DNA of 64,000 bases from Methylotenera_A sp031422335. Its GTDB lineage: Bacteria > Pseudomonadota > Gammaproteobacteria > Burkholderiales > Methylophilaceae. The DNA lies in the NCBI GenBank assembly GCA_031422335.1, contig JANOQW010000034.1, positions 62,001 to 126,000 on the forward strand, in the 5' to 3' direction. Both the position numbers and the translations under genes were made by a program. The notes under the pieces are model-generated. The model worked only from the letters and a program-made list of their open reading frames with translations, was not told where the DNA came from and searched no databases. Positions 33,914 to 42,706 of this stretch are shown here, piece by piece; within the stretch, counting starts at the first letter, position 1, and every line of letters starts with the position of its first letter.

Positions 33914-34636
33914 CTACTCTAACGCAATCTTAAGCGCGACGGATGACGCTAAGGGCGCAAAAACGAGCGCCAACGCTAACACACCACCTAGTAACGAGAG
34001 CGCACCGTTAGGGCTCATACCAATTGCCACTGCATTGACCGCGCCCGCACCAAACACTAGCACTGGAATATACAAAGGCAACACTAAAATGGCAATCAAC
34101 ACACCAGTGCCGCGTATTCCCAGCGTCAGCGCCGCGCCTATGCTACCAATTAAGCTTAACGCCAGCGTACCCATTAGCAACGACGAGGCCAACACCTGCA
34201 ATTGATCGCCAGTTAAATTAAACTGTAAACCGATTAATGGCGCCACTAATACTAAGGGTAAACCAGAAAGCAGCCAATGCGCTAATATCTTCATTAGCAC
34301 AATGAGTACCGTTGGCTGATTCGACAGCATGAGTTGCTCTAAAGTGCCATCAGCATGATCGCTAGCAAAAATTCGCGGTAGCGATAACATACAAGACAGC
34401 AAAGCCGTTACCCATAACACGCTAGGCGCCATGGCGCTCAGCAATTTTGGGTCAGACCCCGAACCTAACGGAAACAAACTAGCGGCGATAATAAAAAAGA
34501 AAAATACCGCCATGACGTCCGATTGACGGCGCAATGCCACTTTAATATCGCGCTTTAAAATACGCCACAGCACAGAAAGCGTACCAATTGTTTTGCTTGT
34601 CGTATTACTTATTGGTATGCTTATTTCAGTCATCAC
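33914..34636 (-). CDS. ccmB: haem exporter permease CcmB
   Basis: This 240-aa ABC-type permease has six hydrophobic segments. The FASDHADGTLEQLMLS stretch is the CcmB signature. It overlaps the ccmA end by 4 nt. It works with CcmA to drive release of holo-CcmE. Confidence 0.94.
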   Translation of the reverse strand: MMTEISIPISNTTSKTIGTLSVLWRILKRDIKVALRRQSDVMAVFFFFIIAASLFPLGSGSDPKLLSAMAPSVLWVTALLSCMLSLPRIFASDHADGTLEQLMLSNQPTVLIVLMKILAHWLLSGLPLVLVAPLIGLQFNLTGDQLQVLASSLLMGTLALSLIGSIGAALTLGIRGTGVLIAILVLPLYIPVLVFGAGAVNAVAIGMSPNGALSLLGGVLALALVFAPLASSVALKIALE

Positions 34637-35274
34637 GCATTAAGCTTTAACTGCACAAAATGTGGCACGTTTAAGGTGAAATCTTGGTGTGATGTCATTA
34701 CCACCATACCGCCATCATTGACAAAACTTTCAATTTTTTGCTTTAATAAATCAGTCGCAGCAGCGTCTAGCGCAGTAAATGGCTCGTCTAAAATCCACAA
34801 TGGCAAATGCTGCAACCATAAACGCGCCAGAACCACGCGGCGTTTTTGGCCTTGCGATAGCATGCGGGTAGGTAAATTTAAGCTTTTTCCTAGCCCTAAC
34901 AAGGTTAACACTTCAGTTACCTGATTGTTAGAAGCCTCAGTGCCTAACAAAGCCAGTGAAAACTGCAAATTTTCTAGTGCAGTTAAATCCTCTTTAATAC
35001 CTGGCAAGTGGCCAATATATAGCACATTTTTGCTATATTCCTCAGCTAAGCTCGCAATGCTTTCACTGTTCCAACCAATACTTCCAGCGTAAGGCTGCGA
35101 AAGCCCGCAAAGTGTGCGCAAAAGCGTGGTTTTTCCAGCACCATTCGCACCTTGCAAATATAACACTGTCCCATTTTTTAGCTCAAAATTTAGATTATCA
35201 AATAACATGCGCTCGCCGCGCACTGCCGCTAAATTAATAGCAGTAAGTGTGTAATGATTAGCTAAGATACTCAT
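34633..35274 (-). CDS. ccmA: haem exporter ATP-binding protein CcmA
   Basis: This 213-aa ABC ATPase has Walker A GANGAGKTTLL, signature LSQGQKRRVVLARL and Walker B LWILDEPFTALD. It is the first gene of the ccm operon, transcribed from the region 35275-35450, in which I see no clear promoter motif. Confidence 0.95.
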   Translation of the reverse strand: MSILANHYTLTAINLAAVRGERMLFDNLNFELKNGTVLYLQGANGAGKTTLLRTLCGLSQPYAGSIGWNSESIASLAEEYSKNVLYIGHLPGIKEDLTALENLQFSLALLGTEASNNQVTEVLTLLGLGKSLNLPTRMLSQGQKRRVVLARLWLQHLPLWILDEPFTALDAAATDLLKQKIESFVNDGGMVVMTSHQDFTLNVPHFVQLKLNA

Positions 35275-35450
35275 GATTATCTAGCAAAAATTAAAGCAAA
35301 AAACTTGTTTTTAACATGCCGATATTATGCCATACAACGCATATTCGGCCTTTATAACAAGCGCGAAATATCTTAGCTTTTTTCGGCGCAAAGAAAAACG
35401 GCTTACATTGCTGCAAGCCATCTCAGATACTTTTTAGCCACTAATTAGTT

Positions 35451-35789
35451 TTAATTAATTAATGTAGGCAGAATCCCAAAGGTCGCTGATTTGCCTGAAA
35501 AAGTTAAATCTTCTAAACTGAAGTTAGACGGATTCATCAGCGCTCTTCTTGCAGCTAAATGACCACGCTCAAACAACCAATATTGGCAATCTATTGTGCT
35601 AATGAGTTCGCTGCAATCTGCTACATCACACAAGTGGCTAAATTCTGCCAAACTACCCTTGGTAGATTTATAACCTAGCTCAAACACCCAATATTGGCAT
35701 TCATCCAAGCTCACTAGGTCAACAATCGCCAATTCCTCACATAAGGCACAAAACGCATCCATACAAGCATTTGCATCAAAATTTTTCAT
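35451..35789 (-). CDS. small uncharacterised protein with internal duplication
   Basis: This is a 112-aa ORF of unknown function, with no signal peptide or membrane segment. It contains two similar segments: residues about 14-40 (ending DECQYWVFELGY) and about 54-77 (ending IDCQYWLFERGH). Each is preceded by one or two Cys, so the protein looks like a duplicated unit of about 38 residues. It lies between ccmA and the CHASE2 kinase and could belong to the kinase operon. I do not recognise its family. Confidence 0.65.
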   Translation of the reverse strand: MKNFDANACMDAFCALCEELAIVDLVSLDECQYWVFELGYKSTKGSLAEFSHLCDVADCSELISTIDCQYWLFERGHLAARRALMNPSNFSLEDLTFSGKSATFGILPTLIN

Positions 35790-35870
35790 TGCCTAAACCC
35801 TGTCTTTTTGTCATGTTTAACTACTGACTGCAGTATAAAAGGCTTTAAAAATTGCTGCTGTAAACAAATG

Positions 35871-37838
35871 TTAAGTGTTTTGTACTTCGCTGTCTTGCGG
35901 GTTTGGGTGGTAACTCGAAACAGGTAAACGTAGGCTAAAACAAGTGTTTTTGCCAATATCGCTATCTACCTCTGCGTAGCCGTGGTGCTTTTCGGCCACA
36001 GTACGCACAAAATACAAACCTAAACCTGTGCCTTCAGCAACTTTACTGCTGCTAGATTCTCCAGTACTCACCCGACTAAAGCGTTTAAATAAAAATAGTT
36101 GCTCATTAATTGGTATGCCTTTGCCACTGTTGGTGACGCTTATCGCAGCTTGCAGATTAACCAATGCCAGTTTAATACTCACCTGTGCATGCTCAGGCGA
36201 AAACTTAATTGCATTTAATATCAGGTTAAGTACTGCACGTTGTAGCAAGCCAAAGTTGCCATTCATCCATACCTGGCCATCTAAAATATCTCGTTTTAGC
36301 GTAATATTTTTCTTTTTTGCAGCTTCAAAAGCGTCATCTACTGCTTGGTGGGTTAAGCTAGCAAAGTCGATTTCTTTAAATTTGGTGCTATCAATCATCT
36401 CAGCACGCGAGGCTTGTAGAAAGTCCTCAGCCAACAAATATGCTTGTGTTAGTGAGGCATGTAGCCTAGGTTGAGGTGTACTATTTTCTTCTAAAATCAG
36501 CAAGGCATTGGCAATTGGTGCGCGTAAATCGTGCGATACAAATGCTAACAACTCTTTCCTATCGTTCTGTAAAAATCTGAGTTGTTGGCTGGCATTTCGC
36601 ACTTGCTCAATTTGCGCATTAAAACTATCAAAATCATGGCTGTTTTTAGCAGCTGGCAAATCAATTAAATTTTGTTTTAAATAATTTAACTCGAAATCTA
36701 AATACTTACGTGCTTGCTCTAATTTACGCCAGCTCCAAATAGGGTAAGCCAGCAAAATAGGCAGCAAAGCGGCGGCAGGTGGCAACCAAATGGTAAAGGT
36801 TTTTGGCAGCCACGTAGCAATAAAGCTAACAAAAACAAAGTAAACCAAGGTGGCAATTAAGCTGGCTAAGGCGGGCAACTTGGGCAGCCAAAGCATCGGC
36901 AGCAATGCTAGGCATAACAAAACGAATATTGAAATTACAGGCGAAACCTGCTGAATTAATTTATTGTCACGAATAGACTGCAGCACGTTGGCATGCACTT
37001 CTACGCCGGCCATCGGCAGACCTAAACCCGATACTGGCGTTGATAGCAAATCGTTCATGCCAGATGCAGTAGCGCCAACCAGTACTATTTTATTGTTGAA
37101 CAAGTCTTTTTCGAATTGATTTTTAAGCACCTGTACGTAAGAAATTGTTAAAAAATGTCCCGGTGGGCCTAAAAAATTAATTTTTCGTTGGTCTTTTTGC
37201 TTGAGCAAAAAAGTTGATTTTTCATTCTGCGTGGTAGCAGACGGAAATTTATTTTTAGAGGCTTGCTGCTGCGCCACATTAAGTATTGCTTGCGAAAAAT
37301 GTTGCCACACTGGCGCACCAACGCCCTCATATAAATGAATACTGCGCGCGATACCATCTTCATCTAGTGCAGCGTGCACACGGCCTAAATCAGCCGCTTT
37401 TTCTGCTAAATTTGGCAAAGGCAGTGTTTCAACTACCTGCCCATTTATCCGCGTAGATTCAAGCAACACAGGCAGTACCACATTTTTCGCCTCAGCTATT
37501 GCTTGTGCTAAGTCTTCATCCCCACCTTTATTACTGTTATCGGCTTCTGAGAAAATAATATCTATGCCGATTACAGCCGCACCTTCAGCTTTTAAGCGGC
37601 GAATTAAATCTGCATGAACATTGCGTGGCCATGGCCAGCGGCCAAGTTGAAACAAGCTATTTTCGTCAATGGCTACAATCACTACATCACTAGGTGCCGG
37701 TTGAAGATGCAGCTTTTGCCCAACGTCGTAGATAAGATTATCGACACGAGACAGTATGTCGGTAAGTTGAAGCAGGACAACCAGGAACGCCAAAATAAGC
37801 GCGGTTGAGAAGTAATCGTTAATGCTAAATTTTTTCAC
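35871..37838 (-). CDS. CHASE2-domain sensor histidine kinase
   Basis: This is a 655-aa kinase. One N-terminal TM (residues 9-27) precedes an extracytoplasmic CHASE2 domain (to about 300; VVIVAIDENSLFQLGRWPWPR is its signature). Three TM helices follow (about 300-370), then HisKA with FVSHDLRAPIANALL and HATPase (NLILNAIKFSPEH, GTGLGLYFVRTV). It is the third gene of a minus-strand operon after a response regulator and a LysM-FecR protein, which gives it a probable cognate regulator. The sensed ligand is unknown. Confidence 0.88.
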   Translation of the reverse strand: MKKFSINDYFSTALILAFLVVLLQLTDILSRVDNLIYDVGQKLHLQPAPSDVVIVAIDENSLFQLGRWPWPRNVHADLIRRLKAEGAAVIGIDIIFSEADNSNKGGDEDLAQAIAEAKNVVLPVLLESTRINGQVVETLPLPNLAEKAADLGRVHAALDEDGIARSIHLYEGVGAPVWQHFSQAILNVAQQQASKNKFPSATTQNEKSTFLLKQKDQRKINFLGPPGHFLTISYVQVLKNQFEKDLFNNKIVLVGATASGMNDLLSTPVSGLGLPMAGVEVHANVLQSIRDNKLIQQVSPVISIFVLLCLALLPMLWLPKLPALASLIATLVYFVFVSFIATWLPKTFTIWLPPAAALLPILLAYPIWSWRKLEQARKYLDFELNYLKQNLIDLPAAKNSHDFDSFNAQIEQVRNASQQLRFLQNDRKELLAFVSHDLRAPIANALLILEENSTPQPRLHASLTQAYLLAEDFLQASRAEMIDSTKFKEIDFASLTHQAVDDAFEAAKKKNITLKRDILDGQVWMNGNFGLLQRAVLNLILNAIKFSPEHAQVSIKLALVNLQAAISVTNSGKGIPINEQLFLFKRFSRVSTGESSSSKVAEGTGLGLYFVRTVAEKHHGYAEVDSDIGKNTCFSLRLPVSSYHPNPQDSEVQNT

Positions 37839-37862
37839 AGGGTTAAAGCTGCCTGTTACAGG

Positions 37863-39485
37863 CTATTGTGGCGTAGCGTTAAACTCATAAATGGCCTCAG
37901 GGCCAGCCACGCCATCAGTATCTACCAAGCTTAGTGAAAGCGTTTGCTTGCCATACTCTTTTAACAAAAAGCTAAATTCGCCACTACTTGTGCTGGCCTG
38001 CCAAACATTTTTTTGCTGATTGACTTCGTTATGCAAAACGGCTAAATAGCTTAAACCTTCAGGCGCTGCAATGGTACTTACAAATACTTTATTGTTAAGC
38101 ACTTGCACCTTTAGTTGGCTAATATCAGGCGCGTTCGGTTTAGGTTTATAGGTAAAACTATTCGCCACCGCATAAGGCCCTTGATCGGTGCCATCTAAAC
38201 TAGCAAGGCGCCAGTAATATTGGCCTGGCTCTAGGCTTTTCTCTATTTTGTAAGCCGTATTTACCACACGGCGGCTATCTAGCATTTGCTTAAAATCAGC
38301 ATCTCTAGCTAACTCTAACAAATATTCATTCACTTGATCGACTTTTTCCCAAGTCAATTGTGGATTAGCTTCTCTTACCGTGGCTGTAGCGGCTGGCGCG
38401 CTAGATTTGGGTGCAAATGGCCGTGCATTCAGCACAAATTCGTGCATCGCATCATAGCCTTCAAAACCTTGCTTATCTTTGGCGCGCACTTTCAAATAGT
38501 ATTTTCCATCTGCTAATTCGTTAAAACTCAATTGCGTGCCTTGGCTAATATTTTCTGCTGCAATACTGTTAAATGTAGATTCTATTGAAACCTTACCGAG
38601 CCAAGCTACCGCGCCATCTTGCGCAGGCATACTAAATACTGCTGGCACAGCATCTAATTTGGTGGGTAAAATTTCTGTGGCGGGGGCAGGCAACAATAAA
38701 ATAGGTGGTAATGGCGGAGCGCCGCCTTCTGATAAGCTACCAAAGCCTTTATCCACGGACACTTCGGCGCCTGCAGCAATCAATGCGACTTTGCCTTCAA
38801 GCGTCTCTTGCCTGATAGACGCGTCATTGGCAGATACGCGAAATTTAGTACCGCGCACGGCCGCCACAGCGGTTGGGGTAATAATCTGCATTTTATTACC
38901 TTGAATATGTGCGGGATTAGCCTCTGTTTCTAGTTTGCCTTGCTGCAAGCGCAAGGTTGTATCCACCATGCCACCGCCGCTATACATACTAAGTGTATCT
39001 AGTTTTAGCGCTGAGTTTGGCTGCATACTCACAATTGAGCCATCGGCAAATTTAATATTAAGCTTACTTTTTTCGCCAGTCACTAGCTCAGTACCCGCTG
39101 TCAGTTGCTGGCCTGCACTTACTGGCACAATGCTATTATCTGCTTTCAGAATGCCTGCTTTACCACTCGACAACGCCACCTCGGCGGGTGCTGGTAGCTG
39201 TTTTACTAAATGCAGTGGCACACGCAAGCTTTGTCCCAATTGCATGCGGTACGGGTTTTTGATTTTATTCAGCGTTTGTAAGGTGCGCCAATCATTTGGA
39301 TTTATTAAATGTTGACGCGCAAAATGAATTAAATTATCGCCCTGACGAATACTATAACGCCATTCTGGCTGCACTGAATTGGGTTGGTTAGTTTTCACTG
39401 CCTCTGCCGCAAACACCTGGGTAATGGCTGCCAAGCCAAATGAAAGCAACAATAGCGCTTTTGCTAAATTATTTGACTCGATCAT
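37863..39485 (-). CDS. secreted LysM and FecR domain protein
   Basis: This is a 540-aa exported protein with a signal peptide at residues 1-27. A LysM peptidoglycan-binding domain follows (YSIRQGDNLIHFARQHLIN...LGQSLRVP, about 45-95). Then comes a FecR-like beta domain (about 125-240; FADGSIVSMQPNSALKLD, TPTAVAAVRGTKFRV), and C-terminal fibronectin-like repeats (about 300-530). Such LysM-FecR proteins occur next to CHASE2 sensors. It overlaps the response regulator gene by 1 nt. It may present a cell-wall-linked signal to the CHASE2 kinase. Confidence 0.83.
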   Translation of the reverse strand: MIESNNLAKALLLLSFGLAAITQVFAAEAVKTNQPNSVQPEWRYSIRQGDNLIHFARQHLINPNDWRTLQTLNKIKNPYRMQLGQSLRVPLHLVKQLPAPAEVALSSGKAGILKADNSIVPVSAGQQLTAGTELVTGEKSKLNIKFADGSIVSMQPNSALKLDTLSMYSGGGMVDTTLRLQQGKLETEANPAHIQGNKMQIITPTAVAAVRGTKFRVSANDASIRQETLEGKVALIAAGAEVSVDKGFGSLSEGGAPPLPPILLLPAPATEILPTKLDAVPAVFSMPAQDGAVAWLGKVSIESTFNSIAAENISQGTQLSFNELADGKYYLKVRAKDKQGFEGYDAMHEFVLNARPFAPKSSAPAATATVREANPQLTWEKVDQVNEYLLELARDADFKQMLDSRRVVNTAYKIEKSLEPGQYYWRLASLDGTDQGPYAVANSFTYKPKPNAPDISQLKVQVLNNKVFVSTIAAPEGLSYLAVLHNEVNQQKNVWQASTSSGEFSFLLKEYGKQTLSLSLVDTDGVAGPEAIYEFNATPQ

Positions 39486-40168
39486 TACTCTAGTTTTTCT
39501 AGGCGATAGCCATGGTGGTACACGGAAACCAAGCGCCAGCCATGCTCTGGCAGCAATTTCAATTTATTGCGTAAATGGCTGACATGCACGTCTATAGTAC
39601 GCGTATCAATATCTGGCGTGGTACCCCAAACTACTTTAGTTAAGTGCGCGCGCGACAACAAAACACCCAACTGACCAAAAAAATAGAGAGCCAATTCAGT
39701 CTCTTTTTCTGTCAATTTTGCTGGAACGCCATCTAACACAAATTTTCTTTTTGAAAAATCCACCGCCAAATGGCCATAACTCACACTAGGAGTTAAATTT
39801 TTATTCGGGTTAGCGCGACGATAAAGTGCGTTCACCCTGGCGATAAGCACATTGGGATTTGCAGGTTTAACGATGTAGTCGTCTGCACCAGACTCAATCA
39901 CCAACGCCACATCTTCTTCGGCATCTCTACCTGTTAAAAAAATGGTGGGTGGAAAATTGCCTTTAAGTTTTAAGCTGGCCAGCACCTCGGTGCCAGACAT
40001 GTCCGGTACTTCCCAATCAAAAACGCATATATCAAAATGGCTGCTAGATACTGCTTTTAAGCATTCGCGACCAGATGCAAAATGCGCTACATCGTGCCCT
40101 GCCGCAGTAAGTGTGGTGATGATGCTCTCAGCAAAAGCCAGATTGTCTTCTAAAAATGCAATTTTCAT
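39485..40168 (-). CDS. OmpR-family response regulator
   Basis: This 227-aa transcription factor has a receiver domain (acidic pair ED near residue 7; phospho-Asp in CVFDWEVPDMSG at about 53; Lys in YIVKPANP). A winged-helix DNA-binding domain follows, with DTRTIDVHVSHLRNKL and a C-terminal GYRLE. It leads the operon with the LysM-FecR protein and the CHASE2 kinase, its probable sensor. Confidence 0.92.
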   Translation of the reverse strand: MKIAFLEDNLAFAESIITTLTAAGHDVAHFASGRECLKAVSSSHFDICVFDWEVPDMSGTEVLASLKLKGNFPPTIFLTGRDAEEDVALVIESGADDYIVKPANPNVLIARVNALYRRANPNKNLTPSVSYGHLAVDFSKRKFVLDGVPAKLTEKETELALYFFGQLGVLLSRAHLTKVVWGTTPDIDTRTIDVHVSHLRNKLKLLPEHGWRLVSVYHHGYRLEKLE

Positions 40169-40317
40169 TTGATTTTTTTACTTATCCCTAACTTTTTAAG
40201 CGCTTTAGACAGCTCAAAAAGTATGAGTATCATATCATTTATGTCGTATTTTAAACAAAGCCTAACAACAACGCTCCAACTGATATTTTGGCTGACAATG
40301 CTCTCATATATAGCCAT

Positions 40318-40358
40318 AAAAACTAACAAGGGCTTAGATTTTTATCTAAGCCCTTGTT
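40318..40358 (-). terminator. terminator after tRNA-Ile
   Basis: A 15-bp perfect stem AACAAGGGCTTAGAT/ATCTAAGCCCTTGTT with a 4-nt loop lies 5 nt beyond the tRNA CCA end and is followed on the minus strand by AGTTTTT. Confidence 0.92.
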
Positions 40359-40363
40359 TTAAT

Positions 40364-40442
<79 letters not shown>

Positions 40443-40566
40443 AATAAGCTGCCGTGTATTTTATTTTACCTCGAACCTGACTGTGTCAAACTTCGCATCT
40501 CGCATAACATATCCTGCCTACGCTCGTTTTTCTTGTCAGCTTTAGCTAAATAAAACAGTAACTTTT

Positions 40567-42513
40567 CTAGTCTTGACCTGTTTCTAAAAAGCTACGCAAA
40601 CGCTCTGAGCGCGTTGGGTGACGCAGTTTACGTAACGCTTTCGCCTCAATTTGGCGAATGCGTTCACGCGTTACATCGAACTGTTTGCCTACTTCTTCTA
40701 ACGTGTGGTCGGTGTTCATTTCAATGCCAAAACGCATGCGCAACACTTTTGCTTCGCGCGGCGTGAGCGATTCTAGCACTTCGCTGGTGGCATCGCGTAA
40801 GCTGGCGTAAACCGCTGCTTCCATCGGCGCGAGTGTCGTATTATCTTCAATAAAGTCACCCAAGTGACTGTCTTCATCGTCACCAATTGGCGTTTCCATG
40901 GAAATCGGTTCTTTGCTAATTTTTAAGATTTTACGAATCTTATCTTCTGGCATTTCCATTTTCTCGGCCAGCGTTGCAGGGTCTGGCTCTACACCGGTTT
41001 CTTGCAAAATCTGGCGCGAAATACGATTCATTTTATTAATCGTTTCAATCATATGCACAGGGATACGAATCGTGCGTGCTTGGTCCGCGATTGAACGCGT
41101 AATCGCCTGGCGAATCCACCAAGTAGCATAAGTAGAAAATTTAAAACCGCGGCGATATTCAAATTTATCGACCGCTTTCATCAAGCCGATATTGCCTTCT
41201 TGAATCAAGTCTAAAAATTGCAAACCACGGTTGGTATATTTTTTGGCGATCGAAATAACTAACCTTAAATTCGCCTCAATCATTTCACGTTTGGCACGAC
41301 GCGCACGTGCCTCGCCAGTGGTCATTTGTTTATTGATTTCTTTGAGCTCTTTAATCGGAATACCGACTTTGTCTTCTAGCGCTATCAGCCTGTCTTGCTG
41401 ATCGACAATCGAGTGCTTATAACGCACCAATTTTTCAATATACGGTTTTTCTAGGCTTAATTCAGTGTCTAGCCAAGTTAAATTAATCTCGTTACCTGGA
41501 AAGCTTTTAATAAAATGCGTGCGTGGCATGCCCGATTTATCCACGCAAAAATCCATCACTTTACGCTCATGGCCACGTACTTCTTCTACCAAAATACGCA
41601 CTTGTTCACACAAAGCTTCAACTTGTTTGGCAGAGAATCTAAAAGCCGTTAGCTCTTCCAGCACCGATTCGTGCAGTTTTTTATATTTAGCATCTTGCGA
41701 TCCAGTGCTTGCACGAATCGTGTTCATCTCGGTATTGGCTTTACGAATTACCGCAAAGCGTTTTAGCACTTCTTCTTTTAATTTGGCAAGCGCCTCGGCC
41801 GAAATGGCGGCCGCTTTTGCACCATCTTCGTCTTCGTCTTCTTCCTCATCTACATCAACGTCATCTTCTTCCACCGCCTCGGCAACAATGGTGTCCACAA
41901 TGCCAATATCGCTGTCAATTAAGCCATCGACTAAATCATCCACGCTAATTTCATCTTTTTCAACTTGGTCAACCATTGACAATAATTGCGCAATGGTCGT
42001 CGGGCAAGCGGCAATGGCTTGCACCATATGTTTTAGACCATCTTCAATGCGGCGTGCAATTTCAATTTCGCTTTCGCGCGTTAATAGGTCAACCGTGCCC
42101 ATTTCGCGCATATACATCCGCACTGGGTCGGTGGTACGGCCAAAATCGGAGTCAACCGTGGCTAGCGCAGCTTCAGCTTCTTCTACCGCATCTTCATCGG
42201 TCACCGGGGCTGGCGCGTCAGACATCAACAATACTTCGGCATCGGGCGCCTCTTCATACACCTGAATACCCATGTCGTTAATCATGCCGATAATGCCATC
42301 AATTTGCTCAGAGTTTTGCACATCATCTGGCAAATGGTCGTTAATTTCGGCGTAGGTTAAATAGCCGCGCTCTTTACCTAAAATAATCAGGCTTTTTAAG
42401 CGCGAGCGACGCACTTCAGCGTCCATCGCAACCGCTGCTGGGTCTAGTGATGCCTCATGCTCCAGCTTTAAGCGCTCTTTTTCTAAGGTTTTGTCTGATT
42501 TTGGTCTGGCCAT
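40567..42513 (-). CDS. rpoD: RNA polymerase primary sigma factor RpoD (sigma-70)
   Basis: This is the housekeeping sigma factor, about 648 aa. It has region 1.1, a very acidic non-conserved region (DDVDVDEEEDEDEDG), and region 2 (RMYMREMG at 1.2; LRLVISIAKKYTNRGLQFLDLIQEGNIGLMKAVDKFEYRRGFKFSTYATWWIRQAI-type core). Region 4 carries VLRMRFGIEM and FDVTRERIRQIEAKALRKLRHP. ATG 42513 (MARPKSDK) has AGGA 7-8 nt upstream and is preferred to the in-frame codon at 42567. It is the last gene of the rpsU-dnaG-rpoD group. Confidence 0.97.
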   Translation of the reverse strand: MARPKSDKTLEKERLKLEHEASLDPAAVAMDAEVRRSRLKSLIILGKERGYLTYAEINDHLPDDVQNSEQIDGIIGMINDMGIQVYEEAPDAEVLLMSDAPAPVTDEDAVEEAEAALATVDSDFGRTTDPVRMYMREMGTVDLLTRESEIEIARRIEDGLKHMVQAIAACPTTIAQLLSMVDQVEKDEISVDDLVDGLIDSDIGIVDTIVAEAVEEDDVDVDEEEDEDEDGAKAAAISAEALAKLKEEVLKRFAVIRKANTEMNTIRASTGSQDAKYKKLHESVLEELTAFRFSAKQVEALCEQVRILVEEVRGHERKVMDFCVDKSGMPRTHFIKSFPGNEINLTWLDTELSLEKPYIEKLVRYKHSIVDQQDRLIALEDKVGIPIKELKEINKQMTTGEARARRAKREMIEANLRLVISIAKKYTNRGLQFLDLIQEGNIGLMKAVDKFEYRRGFKFSTYATWWIRQAITRSIADQARTIRIPVHMIETINKMNRISRQILQETGVEPDPATLAEKMEMPEDKIRKILKISKEPISMETPIGDDEDSHLGDFIEDNTTLAPMEAAVYASLRDATSEVLESLTPREAKVLRMRFGIEMNTDHTLEEVGKQFDVTRERIRQIEAKALRKLRHPTRSERLRSFLETGQD

Positions 42514-42706
42514 GCCCGATCCTATTCTGTAATAACGCTTTGACAAGCGTAGATATTGCGGTTGCATGCTGTGATTGCATGTCGTGATTCGAAAGAACCG
42601 CGGATTATACCTGAAAACCGCCTAAATTTTAAGCTTATGCCCGCTAAAATGTAAACAAAGCGCTTGTTTAATAACAAGTTTTGCGCATGAATAAAAATCG
42701 CGTAAA

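Noticed and set aside
41465..42265. 266-codon plus-strand ORF opposite rpoD
   Set aside because: Ser/Thr-rich translation with runs of Ser opposite the acidic region of RpoD; it is the antisense shadow of a clearly conserved gene.
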